Assembly (NCBI GenBank): GCA_903918885.1
Contig: CAIXFY010000073.1
Location: forward strand, 1 to 64,000
Direction: 5' to 3'
Source of the DNA: an uncultured Verrucomicrobia subdivision 3 bacterium
GTDB taxonomy: Bacteria > Verrucomicrobiota > Verrucomicrobiia > Limisphaerales > UBA11358
DNA: 64,000 nucleotides
Below, one piece after another: positions 40,708-51,504 of this stretch. Within the stretch, counting starts at the first letter, position 1. Each line of letters starts with the position of its first letter. The notes under the pieces were generated by a model. It had not been told where the DNA came from. It saw only the letters and a program-made list of their open reading frames with translations, and ran no database searches. The translations under genes and the position numbers were made by a program.

Positions 40708-41036
40708 TCAAAAGATTCGGTCTTGACCGGCGCGGTGGCTTTTTCGAGGCGCATATTCAGATCAGCGCGGCCGTCGGCGACGATTTTCATCGCCGTCTCA
40801 ATCGGCAGGCGAACGGTGTTGTGCTTTGCGTCAAGCATGGTGACGGTGGTCAAAGATTGTTCTTCCTCCGCACGAATTTCCGCCAACGCCTTCGTGCGTT
40901 CTATCGCGCGGCCCGCGTCAATCGCGGGGGCGACAACCAAAAGTTTCAAGCCCAGCGACAGCGCGGCGAAAACCACGCTGACCGCTAGAAAACCAACAGC
41001 AGCGGCGGACGCCCGGTTAATGCTTTGCAGATTCAT
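40704..41036 (-). CDS. small membrane protein between actF and oxidase genes
   Basis: one N-terminal TM; overlaps the neighbouring genes by 4 nt on each side. Confidence 0.7.
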   Translation of the reverse strand: MNLQSINRASAAAVGFLAVSVVFAALSLGLKLLVVAPAIDAGRAIERTKALAEIRAEEEQSLTTVTMLDAKHNTVRLPIETAMKIVADGRADLNMRLEKATAPVKTESFE

Positions 41037-42286
41037 TCAACACCTCCGTCTTTGGCTAAAGTCAAATCGCGAACCACATTCTGGCTCACGCCCATGGCCT
41101 CGAGCAGGCGCGGGTCGCGCTGTGGATATGGCGGATTGGAGTTAAATTTGCAGATGAAAATTTTTGCGAGGAATCCACCCATGAGCATCAGAATGCCGAG
41201 CGGCAGCCAAATCCATTTAAGATGATAGCCGTCGTTGTGCAACGCGGGAAAAATGTTGAACGCAAGATCCGCCGCGTGCATCGCCCAGATCCAAAGGCAG
41301 AGCGGGATGATGACCTTAAAATTCATTTTTAATTTTTCCGGCAGCAAAATGAAGAACGGCACGAAGCATTTTCCAAAAATCAAAATCAGGCTCAACCACC
41401 ACCAGTTGCCGTTTTCGCGGATGAGATACCAGAATGTTTCCTCCGGCACGTTCGCGTTCCACACAACGAAGTATTGCGCGAACTCGGTGTAGGCCGTCAA
41501 CAGGGTGAAGCCAAGCATCAACACGCCGATGAAGTAAAAATAATTTTTCTGCAACACGGCAGCGAGCGTTCCCTGCCGCATCAAAATCGCGGCGATGACG
41601 TAGACCGTCGCCAGCCCGACCCATGCGCAACTGGAGAAAAAATAGACGCCGTGCATGGCGGAGAACCACTGGTATTGCAGTGATTTCATCCACAACACGC
41701 CGGACGCGGAAAGTGTCAGCGCGAAGGCAACGATGCCAAAGCCGGAATAAAATCGGAGCTTCCGCGTGCATTCAGCAGAGCCAGTTTTGTCCTGATTGAG
41801 CGACCAGCGGCTCAATTGCGACGAGAGTAGCCACCAGATGGCAAAAATAATCGCCGACGTGATGATGAAGCCAGAACAGGTGAACACGGGAAGCTTTGCC
41901 GCGACCAGATTGTTCGTAGCCGGGTCAAGCGTAAGCCATGAATAAATTTTCTTGGCAAGAATCAAGACGGGTAAAAATAAAATGGCCAGCCAAGGAAAAA
42001 GCAGCGACGCAAGGTGTTCGCAGAAGCGGCGGATGCCGACCGACCAACCAGCGTCGGTCAGGTGATGCACTATCACGAGGAACAAAGCGCCGAGCGCAAT
42101 GCTGTAATAAAACATGAACGCCATCAGCCACGAGAATCCAAATTCACGAAGGTCATTGTGCTTCCAGCTCAACAACGCGCCGAGCAGCGTCAGAAATCCG
42201 CCGATGACAATCAGGACAACCGGCAGTGCGCGCCAACCGGACAAGTCCAGCGGCGGCTGATGGTTTTTTTCGTCGTGCGAACTCAT
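41033..42286 (-). CDS. actF: alternative complex III subunit ActF (quinol:cytochrome c oxidoreductase membrane subunit)
   Basis: multi-TM protein in ACIII gene order. Confidence 0.85.
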   Translation of the reverse strand: MSSHDEKNHQPPLDLSGWRALPVVLIVIGGFLTLLGALLSWKHNDLREFGFSWLMAFMFYYSIALGALFLVIVHHLTDAGWSVGIRRFCEHLASLLFPWLAILFLPVLILAKKIYSWLTLDPATNNLVAAKLPVFTCSGFIITSAIIFAIWWLLSSQLSRWSLNQDKTGSAECTRKLRFYSGFGIVAFALTLSASGVLWMKSLQYQWFSAMHGVYFFSSCAWVGLATVYVIAAILMRQGTLAAVLQKNYFYFIGVLMLGFTLLTAYTEFAQYFVVWNANVPEETFWYLIRENGNWWWLSLILIFGKCFVPFFILLPEKLKMNFKVIIPLCLWIWAMHAADLAFNIFPALHNDGYHLKWIWLPLGILMLMGGFLAKIFICKFNSNPPYPQRDPRLLEAMGVSQNVVRDLTLAKDGGVE

Positions 42287-42287
42287 G

Positions 42288-42947
42288 TTATTTCTTCAAG
42301 GCGGCCTGCTGTTCCGGCGTCAGGTCATCAACGGTGCCGAGGCGACTCAATTGCAATGCGCGCAGGTAGGCGATGATCGACCAGCGGTCTTCGGTTGCGA
42401 CCAGCGGACCGGCCGCGCCCATCGTGCCCTTGCCGTGGGTGATGGTGTTGAAAATCTCGCCGTCGGCCAGCTTGATAATGCGCGCGTCGTGCAGATTCGC
42501 TACGGACGGCATGACGCCAAGCTTCTTGGTGATACCGTTGCCGTCGCCGAGTTTTCCGTGGCAGGGCGCGCAGTAAATGTCAAAGCGTTCACGTCCCCGC
42601 TGGATTAGTTCGAGATTCACAACGAGCGGATTTGTTTCGACAAAATTCGTCGTGCCGGAAATTTTCCCAGTGTTCACCGGTGAATCTTCAAAGCGATAAA
42701 CTTCGCCATTTACCGTTTCAATCGGCTGGCTGCGGGCAATCGTGCCGTCCGGCGGCAATTGCGAGCTGACGCCGTTCGCGAAAAAGTGATTCGGCTCCTG
42801 CGGACGCAGTTTCGCTTGGCGATCCATATCCGGGAATAGTTCCATTGGCGGTTTGCGCGATAGTTTGCCCTGCAAGCCAAGCGTTCCGTAAAGCACGCCG
42901 CCGAGGGCTGCGCCAATCAATAAAAATGAAATCGCAATACGGATCAT
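42288..42947 (-). CDS. actE: alternative complex III subunit ActE, monoheme cytochrome c
   Basis: DIYCAPCHGKLGDGNG; gene order. Confidence 0.87.
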   Translation of the reverse strand: MIRIAISFLLIGAALGGVLYGTLGLQGKLSRKPPMELFPDMDRQAKLRPQEPNHFFANGVSSQLPPDGTIARSQPIETVNGEVYRFEDSPVNTGKISGTTNFVETNPLVVNLELIQRGRERFDIYCAPCHGKLGDGNGITKKLGVMPSVANLHDARIIKLADGEIFNTITHGKGTMGAAGPLVATEDRWSIIAYLRALQLSRLGTVDDLTPEQQAALKK

Positions 42948-43483
42948 TCGACGTCCTCCACGATTTCGACGTGCGTGCCGCCGAGCGATTCGAGAAACGA
43001 TTTGGTTTCCGTGGCGCAGAATTTTTCATCTTGCGCGCCGATGAGGAGGATAAATTTATCGCGCGAGACGAGTTCAAAGCGTTTTTTATCCAGCAGCGGA
43101 TGGTGCAGGCGCGGCAACTGGTTGAGGCCGAGCATCCCGATGAGCGCACCCAACGCGCCACCCATGATGAGCATGATGTAGGCGGGCACAAAGGTCATCG
43201 GCACACTGAACATCGGTTTGCCGCCGACGATGAGGGGATAATCAAACGCGTTCGCAAACCAGATCAGACCGACGACGTTGAGGAACATGAACGCACCGCC
43301 CGCGAGCGCCACCCAGCCGACGAGCGAGTTGCCGAGTTTCATGACTTGATCCATGCCGTGAATCGGAAACGGCGTGAACGCATCCCAACGACGATAGCCG
43401 GCGTCGCGGACTTTTTCCGCCGCGTGTAAAATCGCTGCGGGCGAATCAAATTCTGCCATGAGACCGTAAACTTTTTCGCTCAT
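42944..43483 (-). CDS. actD: alternative complex III subunit ActD (DUF3341)
   Basis: GLMAEFDSPAAILHAAEKVRDAGYRRWDAFTPFPIHGMDQ. Confidence 0.92.
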   Translation of the reverse strand: MSEKVYGLMAEFDSPAAILHAAEKVRDAGYRRWDAFTPFPIHGMDQVMKLGNSLVGWVALAGGAFMFLNVVGLIWFANAFDYPLIVGGKPMFSVPMTFVPAYIMLIMGGALGALIGMLGLNQLPRLHHPLLDKKRFELVSRDKFILLIGAQDEKFCATETKSFLESLGGTHVEIVEDVE

Positions 43484-44913
43484 TGGTGGTCTCCTTTCTG
43501 CGCGCCACCCAACGGATGGTGCGGGTCGGCTTCGGGCATCACGCCTTTGACTTCAGCAATAGCAATCATCGGCAGGAATTTCACGAACAACAGATACAGC
43601 ATGAAGAACGCGCCGAGCGTGCCGATGTAAAGTCCCACATCCCAAATCGTCGGCATATATTTACCCCAGTTCGCCGGGAGAAATTCCTGATACAACGAGC
43701 CGACGACGATGACGAAGCGTTCGCTCCACATGCCGATGTTGATTAGCACGCCGATGATAAACAACGCCGCGAGGCTCGAACGGATTTTTTTGAACCAAAG
43801 CAATTGTGTCACGCAGACGTTGATACCGATGAGCGTCCAACCGAGATACAAATAAGTGTGACCGAACAGGCGATGACCGAACACCCAGCGTTCGTAGGTG
43901 TCGCCGCTATACCAGGCGATGAAAAATTCCTGCAAGTAGATGTAGTCAATGATGAGGCCAGCTACGAGCGCGAGCTTGGCCACTTTATCCATGTGCGACA
44001 TCGTGATGACTTTTTCCAGGCTGCACCATTTGCGCAGCGGCACGAGAATCACCAGCATCATGCCGAAGCCGCAGAACACCGCGCCGATGACGAAGTAGAG
44101 CGGGAAAATCGTCGCGTGCCAGCCCGCAATCTGCGAGGCGCAAAAGTCCAGACCGACGATGGAACTCACGGTGAACACGAGCAGCGTGCACAAGCCGCAG
44201 AGGACGACATAGGCTTTTTCGTAATTATGCCATTGCCGCGCCGAACCAGTCCAACCCATCGCCAGCGCCGTGAAAATGGTTTTACGCACGCGCGTCGTCG
44301 CCCGGTCGCGGAACACGGCGAAGTCAGGTATCATGCCCATGAACCAAAACAGCGTTGAAACCGTCAGATAGGTGTTCACGGCGAACACGTCCCACATGAG
44401 CGGCGATTTGAACTGCGGCCAGTTGCCGTTGGAATTTGGAATTGGAAACATGAACCAGTCGAACCACGCGCGACCGACGTGAATCGCCGGATACAATCCC
44501 GCCATCATCACGGAGAAAACTGTCATTGCCTCGGCCATACGGCCAATCGTTGTGCGCCAATGCTGCTTCGTCAAAAACAACAGCGCGGAAATCAACGTGC
44601 CGGCGTGCGCGACACCGACCCACCAGATGAAATTCACAATATCCAAGCCCCACATCACCGGATGATTGTTGCCCCAGACACCGACACCCGTGAAGACCTG
44701 ATAAAACAGGCACGTCGGAAAAATCACCGTTGCCGCGAACGCCGCGGGAATAAATAAAATCCACCACCAGCGCGGGGTCTTGCCTTCGGCGAATTCCGAG
44801 AGCTTGTCCGTCAGCGCGCCGAGACTTGGCTTGCCTTCGACAACGGGCGCGCGTCGCAGTTCTGCGGGCGGCGCGAGCCGTTTCAATTCTTCAATGTTCA
44901 GGGAGTCAGCCAT
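43480..44913 (-). CDS. actC: alternative complex III subunit ActC (NrfD-like)
   Basis: NrfD-like multi-TM, gene order. Confidence 0.92.
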   Translation of the reverse strand: MADSLNIEELKRLAPPAELRRAPVVEGKPSLGALTDKLSEFAEGKTPRWWWILFIPAAFAATVIFPTCLFYQVFTGVGVWGNNHPVMWGLDIVNFIWWVGVAHAGTLISALLFLTKQHWRTTIGRMAEAMTVFSVMMAGLYPAIHVGRAWFDWFMFPIPNSNGNWPQFKSPLMWDVFAVNTYLTVSTLFWFMGMIPDFAVFRDRATTRVRKTIFTALAMGWTGSARQWHNYEKAYVVLCGLCTLLVFTVSSIVGLDFCASQIAGWHATIFPLYFVIGAVFCGFGMMLVILVPLRKWCSLEKVITMSHMDKVAKLALVAGLIIDYIYLQEFFIAWYSGDTYERWVFGHRLFGHTYLYLGWTLIGINVCVTQLLWFKKIRSSLAALFIIGVLINIGMWSERFVIVVGSLYQEFLPANWGKYMPTIWDVGLYIGTLGAFFMLYLLFVKFLPMIAIAEVKGVMPEADPHHPLGGAQKGDHQ

Positions 44914-47900
44914 TAGCTGTTTCCTTTCGGGGTGAGACTCTGGCTCTCAAATTCTTCCGTGCTGAACGGGTCATGATAATCCGGCATCGCAGGATTCGGA
45001 TTGCGAACGCGCGCAAGATAGGTCGTGCGCGGTTTCGTCAGCAGGTTGCCGAGGACGGAATAATTCAACGGCGACAATTTCAATTTCGAGACCGAACTGT
45101 TCGCGTCGCTGACATCGCCGAACACAATCGCGCCCGCCGGACACGCCTGCTGGCACGCGGTCTTCGGAATTGTTCCCGCCGCCTCAGACAAGCGAACGTT
45201 GTCGCTCGCGCCAGCCTTTGCCTTCTGGGAAATTTTTGCGTGCTCGATGCGCTGCGTGCAATAAGTGCATTTCTCCATGACGCCGCGCATACGCACCGTC
45301 ACGTCGGGATTCTTGCTCAACTTGATCAAATCCCATTCGTCTTCCGAGCGCATCCCGCTGTCCGGATTTTTCCACCAACGGAGCAAATCCCAAACGCCAT
45401 CCGTCTTGTGCGTGAGTGTCGTGGAATAAATTGTTCCCTTCAGCTCCGTCAACGGACGCTTGTTATAATCGAGGAAATTGAAACGGCGGACCTTGTAAGG
45501 ACAATTGTTCGAGCAATAGCGCGTGCCGATGCAACGGTTATAGGCCATCACGTTCAAACCCTCCTGATCGTGGACGGTCGCAGCCACGGGGCAAACGCTT
45601 TCGCACGGCGCGGATTCGCATTGCTGGCAAAGCATCGGCTGGTTCACCGCCTGCACATCGTCAATCCACTCGGCGAACTGCTGGTTCTCGTCCGTCTGGT
45701 TCATGTCGGCCGACAGCGAGAAGCGGCTGGAATTATTTTTGCGTTTCGGATCGCTCGTGAAATAGCGGTCAATGCGCATCCAGTGCATCTCGCGGCCGCG
45801 CAACACCTGATCCTTGCCGACAATCGGAATATTGTTTTCACTCTGACACGCGACGACGCAAGTGCCGCAGCCGACGCACGCGTTCAAGTCCACCGTCATG
45901 CCCCACTGGTGCAACGCCGTCTTCTTCGCCTCGTCGAGCGGGTTCGCATAAAGCGACTGAACCACGGGCGGCTCGACGCCATGAAATTTTTCCTGCGCGA
46001 ACTCCGGCTCTTTGAGAAATTCTTCGAGGTTCGCCTCGCGCACCGCCGGACGACCTTCCATGGACCAATGATGCTGCGTGCAAGCGAGAACGTGCGTCTC
46101 GCCGGTTTTTTTGATCGTTGCACCGTTCTCGATATATTTACCGGAGAAAATTTTGTAGGCATTGAAGCCGACGCTGTTGCCGACCCGCCCTGCCCGTTCG
46201 CGACCGTAACCGAGCGCGAGGCCGAGCGAATAATCCGCCATGCCCGGCTGCGTCCAAATCGGACCTTTGACGCTCTTGCCGTTCAACGAAATTTCAACAA
46301 TGTCGCCGTTCGCCACGCCAAGTTCACGCGCGGTTTTGCGGCTGATGAGCACCGCGTTGTCCCACGTCATCTTCGTGACGGGATCGGGCAATTCCTGCAT
46401 CCAGCCGTTGTTTGCGTAACGACCATCGTCCACTTTGGAATCGCGGTAGAAGATGACTTCGAGATTGCTGCCGGAAGTGGCGACGGATTGAACCGCAGGC
46501 ACAGCCGCCTGAAACGACAGCGTTTCTGATTTGCCCGCTGTGCCGTTGGCAAAACCGTTGAATAAAAATTTCTTCCAGTCTTCCTCGGAACCGCCAAACG
46601 TGCCACGCACGATTTCGTGGGCGCTGGTCGGCGACTCGCCAGCGACGCGCGCCAGAAATTCCAATTCCGGCAAGCCACCAAACAAAGGCTGAATCAACGG
46701 CTGAACGGCAACCACGGTTCCGTCGCTAGTCGTGGCGTCGCTCCATGATTCTAAATAATGCGCCGCCGGAAAATTCCAGTCGCACTTTTGCGCCGTCTCA
46801 TCTTCGTAGTAGCCAAGGCGGACAACATTCTTCGGCTTCGCCGTCGCGGTCAAATGGTAAACCGGATTGCCGCCGAGAACCACCAGCGTGTCGATTGCAT
46901 CCAGATCGAAACCTTCGAGGCCGGTGGCCACGGCGTTCGTTGGAATAAGTCCCACCGTGTTGCCAATCGAATCGAGCAAAGAATTAATCGTGTGTGCGAG
47001 CAAATGGACTTCAAGTGGCTGGCGCTGGCCAGCAACGACCAAAACTTTTCCCGCATTCGCAACCAGATCCTTAGCACATTCTGAAACCCAATTTGAATCT
47101 ACGCCTTCAATATTACATTGCGCAGATTGGCCGAGTGGATTGCCGGTCTCATGCAAATGAGAAAGCATTGTGGAAATAGCTTTTGCAATCTCAAAAATCC
47201 TGCTCGCAGGAACTCGCAAGCGATGATCCGCACTCGCGCCCGTCAACGTGAACAATGATTCCACCGCGTAAAGCCGGCTCATCCCCTGCTCTGCCTTGCG
47301 ACCGGCGGCAAACTTGCGGATGTGATTGTGCGAATCATCTTCGCCACCGAGAAAATCGCAATCCAGCGACAGAATGACTTTCGCCTTGTCGAAATTAAAA
47401 ACCGGCTTCACCGATTGGCCGAACGCCTGCGTGGCCGCGCGCTGATGGATGCCGGAATCAATCGCGTCGTAGGTGAACCATTTTGATTTCGGAAATTTGT
47501 CCGCGATGATTTTTTGCAGACGCGCGCGGGACGGCGAGGTGCTGCTTTCGGCGAGAAAGGCCAAACCTTCGCCGGAGTTCGCCGCGAATTTCTTGGAAAG
47601 TTCGTCGAGGAAACCTAAAGCCTCTTCGCGGGAAACCACTTTGCCATCGTGCTTGAAATGGCGGGCGCGGTCGGGGTCGTAAAGGTCGAGAATGGAAGCT
47701 TGCGCGTAACGGTCGGTGCTCCCATTGCTGCCGGGATAAAGTGAATTGCCCTCGATTTTTACCGGACGGCCTTCGTAGGATTTGACCACCAGCGGAATCG
47801 CGCCGATGCGCGTGGGCATGGCGGTCGCAAAGTATTGCACGTCGCCAAAGGTATAATTCTCCGGCTGTTTGCCAAAGGGTTCAAGCTTCTCTTCAGGACG

Positions 47901-48125
47901 ACGGCAGCCCGCGCCGAGAGTCGCGATGCCGGCGAACGCAAACGACGCCGACATGATCTTGAGAAAATTCCGGCGGCTCTGGCCGTCTTCCACCAATTCA
48001 CTCGCGCCCACGGGAAATTCCCGGTGCAACCAGTCCTTGAACTCCGGCTGGTCAGCCAGTTCATCCAGACTGCGCCAGTAACGGCGGCCATTTGCGGGCG
48101 TTGAATTGGTTGGATTTGAATTCAT
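44913..48125 (-). CDS. actB: alternative complex III subunit ActB (molybdopterin-like/Fe-S fusion, TAT signal)
   Basis: SRRNFLKIMSASFAF; NACVGCGTCVVACQSENNIP, CQQCESAPCESVCPVAAT, CIGTRYCSNNCPYKVRRFN. Confidence 0.92.
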   Translation of the reverse strand: MNSNPTNSTPANGRRYWRSLDELADQPEFKDWLHREFPVGASELVEDGQSRRNFLKIMSASFAFAGIATLGAGCRRPEEKLEPFGKQPENYTFGDVQYFATAMPTRIGAIPLVVKSYEGRPVKIEGNSLYPGSNGSTDRYAQASILDLYDPDRARHFKHDGKVVSREEALGFLDELSKKFAANSGEGLAFLAESSTSPSRARLQKIIADKFPKSKWFTYDAIDSGIHQRAATQAFGQSVKPVFNFDKAKVILSLDCDFLGGEDDSHNHIRKFAAGRKAEQGMSRLYAVESLFTLTGASADHRLRVPASRIFEIAKAISTMLSHLHETGNPLGQSAQCNIEGVDSNWVSECAKDLVANAGKVLVVAGQRQPLEVHLLAHTINSLLDSIGNTVGLIPTNAVATGLEGFDLDAIDTLVVLGGNPVYHLTATAKPKNVVRLGYYEDETAQKCDWNFPAAHYLESWSDATTSDGTVVAVQPLIQPLFGGLPELEFLARVAGESPTSAHEIVRGTFGGSEEDWKKFLFNGFANGTAGKSETLSFQAAVPAVQSVATSGSNLEVIFYRDSKVDDGRYANNGWMQELPDPVTKMTWDNAVLISRKTARELGVANGDIVEISLNGKSVKGPIWTQPGMADYSLGLALGYGRERAGRVGNSVGFNAYKIFSGKYIENGATIKKTGETHVLACTQHHWSMEGRPAVREANLEEFLKEPEFAQEKFHGVEPPVVQSLYANPLDEAKKTALHQWGMTVDLNACVGCGTCVVACQSENNIPIVGKDQVLRGREMHWMRIDRYFTSDPKRKNNSSRFSLSADMNQTDENQQFAEWIDDVQAVNQPMLCQQCESAPCESVCPVAATVHDQEGLNVMAYNRCIGTRYCSNNCPYKVRRFNFLDYNKRPLTELKGTIYSTTLTHKTDGVWDLLRWWKNPDSGMRSEDEWDLIKLSKNPDVTVRMRGVMEKCTYCTQRIEHAKISQKAKAGASDNVRLSEAAGTIPKTACQQACPAGAIVFGDVSDANSSVSKLKLSPLNYSVLGNLLTKPRTTYLARVRNPNPAMPDYHDPFSTEEFESQSLTPKGNS

Positions 48126-48787
48126 TAGCGGTGACAAGCCGAGCAGCTCGTGAGGGATTCGACTTTCCAATCGTGAACGAACTTTTTCCCGTTCACATCC
48201 TGTAAGTGTTCCGCTTCGGCGGCGTTGGTGCTCCATTGCCAATCCAGCTTCGTGACTTTGTCGGTCGGACGGATATTCGCTGCCGGATTGCGATGACAGT
48301 CGAGACAGAAACTCATGCTGAACGATTTATCGTGGCGAACCTCGTCCATCTGGTCAACGCGACCGTGGCATTTCACGCAACTAATGCCACGATCCACATG
48401 CACCGAGTGGTTGAAATAAACGTAGTCGGGAACTTTATGCACCTGCACCCATGGAATCGGCGTGTTGTTCGCCGCACTGTCGCGGACAATGGCAAGGCGC
48501 GGGTCATCTTTCAGCACGAGGCTGTGGCAATTCATGCAAGTCGAAGCGCCGGGCAAATTGGCAAACCAGGATTTCTCCACGCCATTGTGGCAATAGCGAC
48601 AATCCACACCAAGTTGCCCCGCATGGATGTTATGCGAAAACGGCACAGGCTGCACGGGTTGATAGCCAGCGCGCGTGTATTTAGGAGTGAGATAAATCGT
48701 CACCGCCGGCACGATGGCAGCACCAGCCAGTGCGGCAACAACGCCTAGCACAAGCGGCAAACTATTTGTCCACTTCGGAAAAATCAC
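48125..48787 (-). CDS. actA: alternative complex III subunit ActA, pentaheme cytochrome c
   Basis: five CXXCH motifs: CRYCH, CMNCH, CVKCH, CLDCH, CSACH. Confidence 0.92.
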   Translation of the reverse strand: MIFPKWTNSLPLVLGVVAALAGAAIVPAVTIYLTPKYTRAGYQPVQPVPFSHNIHAGQLGVDCRYCHNGVEKSWFANLPGASTCMNCHSLVLKDDPRLAIVRDSAANNTPIPWVQVHKVPDYVYFNHSVHVDRGISCVKCHGRVDQMDEVRHDKSFSMSFCLDCHRNPAANIRPTDKVTKLDWQWSTNAAEAEHLQDVNGKKFVHDWKVESLTSCSACHR

Positions 48788-49032
48788 TGCTACAAAAGAT
48801 TAAAAATCCAACCGAGCAAAAATTGTTGCGAACGCCGCAAACTTGAGCGCATTTATTTAACAACTGTCTGCCACGTCCGCAAGAAAAGTTTGTGAAAAAT
48901 TTCACTTGAAGCGTTCTGGTAGCTGAATCACACCTTACTGTTACGGTAAAAAACCGTCGCTGATTTTACCTTTCGAACAAATGTGAAAATAAAACAAACC
49001 GTAAACCAACTGCCATAGAAACTATCTAAAGA

Positions 49033-49107
49033 TGGCTCCAGAGGTAGGACTTGAACCTACAACCACACGGTTAACAGCCGCGTGCTCTACCATTGAGCTA
49101 CTCTGGA
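49033..49107 (-). tRNA. tRNA-Asn (anticodon GTT), CCA encoded
   Basis: TCCAGAGTAGCTCAATGGTAGAGCACGCGGCTGTTAACCGTGTGGTTGTAGGTTCAAGTCCTACCTCTGGAGCCA cloverleaf. Confidence 0.95.
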
Positions 49108-49161
49108 ACGCAAACGGGCGTGAAATCTACAAACACAGACTCGTATCGTCAAATTGTTTCG

Positions 49162-50013
49162 TCAGACTTTTTGACAACGCGGGCAGAAAAAAGTGCTGCG
49201 CGCCGCCTGCACCATCCGTTTGATGGACGAACCACATTCGGAGCAGGGTTTTCCGGCGCGATTGTATACACGCAACCGTTCCTCGTAATAATCCAGCGCG
49301 TCCGCCGCACGGCCAAAATAAAACAGGCCATCCGTTTTTCCCGCCGAAAAATTTAATGGAACCGTGCTTCCACAATCAATCGCCTCAGCCAGAACTTCAC
49401 GGATGCAACGCAATAAATTTTTCACCTGCTTCGAGGTCAGTTTATTGGCCGCCAGTCTCGGCGAAATGCCGGCACGGAATAGCGCCTCACTCCCATAAAT
49501 ATTGCCCACGCCGGCGATCAGCGACTGTTCGAGCAGTTTCACCTTCACCGGTTGTCGCGAGCGTTTGAGTTCTTGCCGGAATATTTCCGGCGTTAATTTC
49601 TCATCCCATGGCTCTGGCCCGAGTTTTTCAATCGCTGCCAGCGCCAAGGTCATCCGGCCAAAGTAGCGCGTGTCTTCGTAGATGAAGTTGTTTGCCCCCA
49701 AATTCAAAACCACCGCCGCGTGCTTCGGCAACGGATCGTTTTTCGGCGCGAGAAACATTTTTCCCGTCATGCCGAGATGGCCGAGCAGGTGGATTTTTTT
49801 GCGAGAACTTTTTTGCCGCAGTTCAAACAACATGTATTTTCCGCGCCGTTCCAGATTCAGAAATTTTGCGCCCAAAAGATTCCGATTGAAGCTGGCTACG
49901 GAAGTCGGTTGCAAAACTTTTGACCGTCGCACCTCGACGGCGCGGATGGTTTTGCCGGCCAGCAGCGGACGCAAATGCCGCGCCAGCACTTCGACTTCGG
50001 GGAGTTCGGGCAT
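49162..50013 (-). CDS. mutM: formamidopyrimidine-DNA glycosylase
   Basis: PELPEVEVLARHLRP; C-terminal zinc finger CSECGSSIKR...TFFCPRCQ. Confidence 0.96.
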   Translation of the reverse strand: MPELPEVEVLARHLRPLLAGKTIRAVEVRRSKVLQPTSVASFNRNLLGAKFLNLERRGKYMLFELRQKSSRKKIHLLGHLGMTGKMFLAPKNDPLPKHAAVVLNLGANNFIYEDTRYFGRMTLALAAIEKLGPEPWDEKLTPEIFRQELKRSRQPVKVKLLEQSLIAGVGNIYGSEALFRAGISPRLAANKLTSKQVKNLLRCIREVLAEAIDCGSTVPLNFSAGKTDGLFYFGRAADALDYYEERLRVYNRAGKPCSECGSSIKRMVQAARSTFFCPRCQKV

Positions 50014-50014
50014 C

Positions 50015-50800
<786 letters not shown>

Positions 50801-50811
50801 TCAAACCAAAG

Positions 50812-51390
50812 TCAGTTCAACCGTTCGATGTGCAGATCGGCGCGAACCACATTGCCGTCCGCCGGCGAAACAAACACCTCGCCGATTTCCATGATGACAT
50901 CCGGCTTGCCGAGCTTGGCCGCCCACAACCGCACGCGCCAGGCAAGTCCATCGTCCGTGCGGGACAAGCGGAGCTGGGTGTTTTTTAAGGTGAACGGCGA
51001 AAGCAATTGCAGTCCGGTAGCAACTTTGATGGCTTCGCTTGAATCCACCTTCACCTTTTTGAAATCAATGACATCTGCCTCCTTGCCACTGCCAAAAACT
51101 TTCCAAGGCCGTGTGACATCAAGCTTCAAGCCCGATCCAAATTTCACTTCGACCACCTTTGAGCGTGCATCCGAATCAAAATAGGCGACCGTCCACAGGC
51201 TTGGCGTGAGGCTGGCGATGGACTTATCCGAATAAATTTCCAGCACTTTGTCTTTACTCGGCTCACCGACAAAGCGGTTGCCTTCTTTGGCTAGTTGAAA
51301 TGCCGTCGGCTCCGGGGAAGCAAACACCGAGAACGCGCCGACACATGAAAAGATTACCGCAACCACACCAAGAATGATTTTGTTGTTCAT
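50812..51390 (-). CDS. secreted hypothetical protein
   Basis: signal peptide and intact 192-aa ORF; no family recognised. Confidence 0.7.
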   Translation of the reverse strand: MNNKIILGVVAVIFSCVGAFSVFASPEPTAFQLAKEGNRFVGEPSKDKVLEIYSDKSIASLTPSLWTVAYFDSDARSKVVEVKFGSGLKLDVTRPWKVFGSGKEADVIDFKKVKVDSSEAIKVATGLQLLSPFTLKNTQLRLSRTDDGLAWRVRLWAAKLGKPDVIMEIGEVFVSPADGNVVRADLHIERLN

Positions 51391-51454
51391 AAAATTTTTA
51401 AAACCCCACCGTTTTCAGTCGGCAGTTTAGCATCCTCCGTTCAATTCGTCGCCA

Positions 51455-51486
51455 AAATAAAAAAGGCGTCCAGTAAAGGACGCCTT
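51455..51486 (-). terminator. Rho-independent terminator downstream of tsf
   Basis: minus strand: AAGGCGTCC-TTTACT-GGACGCCTT-TTTTATTTT. Confidence 0.9.
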
Positions 51487-51504
51487 GAAAAATCTGCTGA
51501 AGGA

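Noticed and set aside
44826-46529. 567-aa plus-strand ORF
   Set aside because: Antisense to actC/actB, which have clear Fe-S and NrfD-like motifs
49032-49223. 63-aa ORF MAPEVGLEPTTTRLTAACSTIELLWN
   Set aside because: Translation of the tRNA-Asn gene, a well-known spurious ORF type
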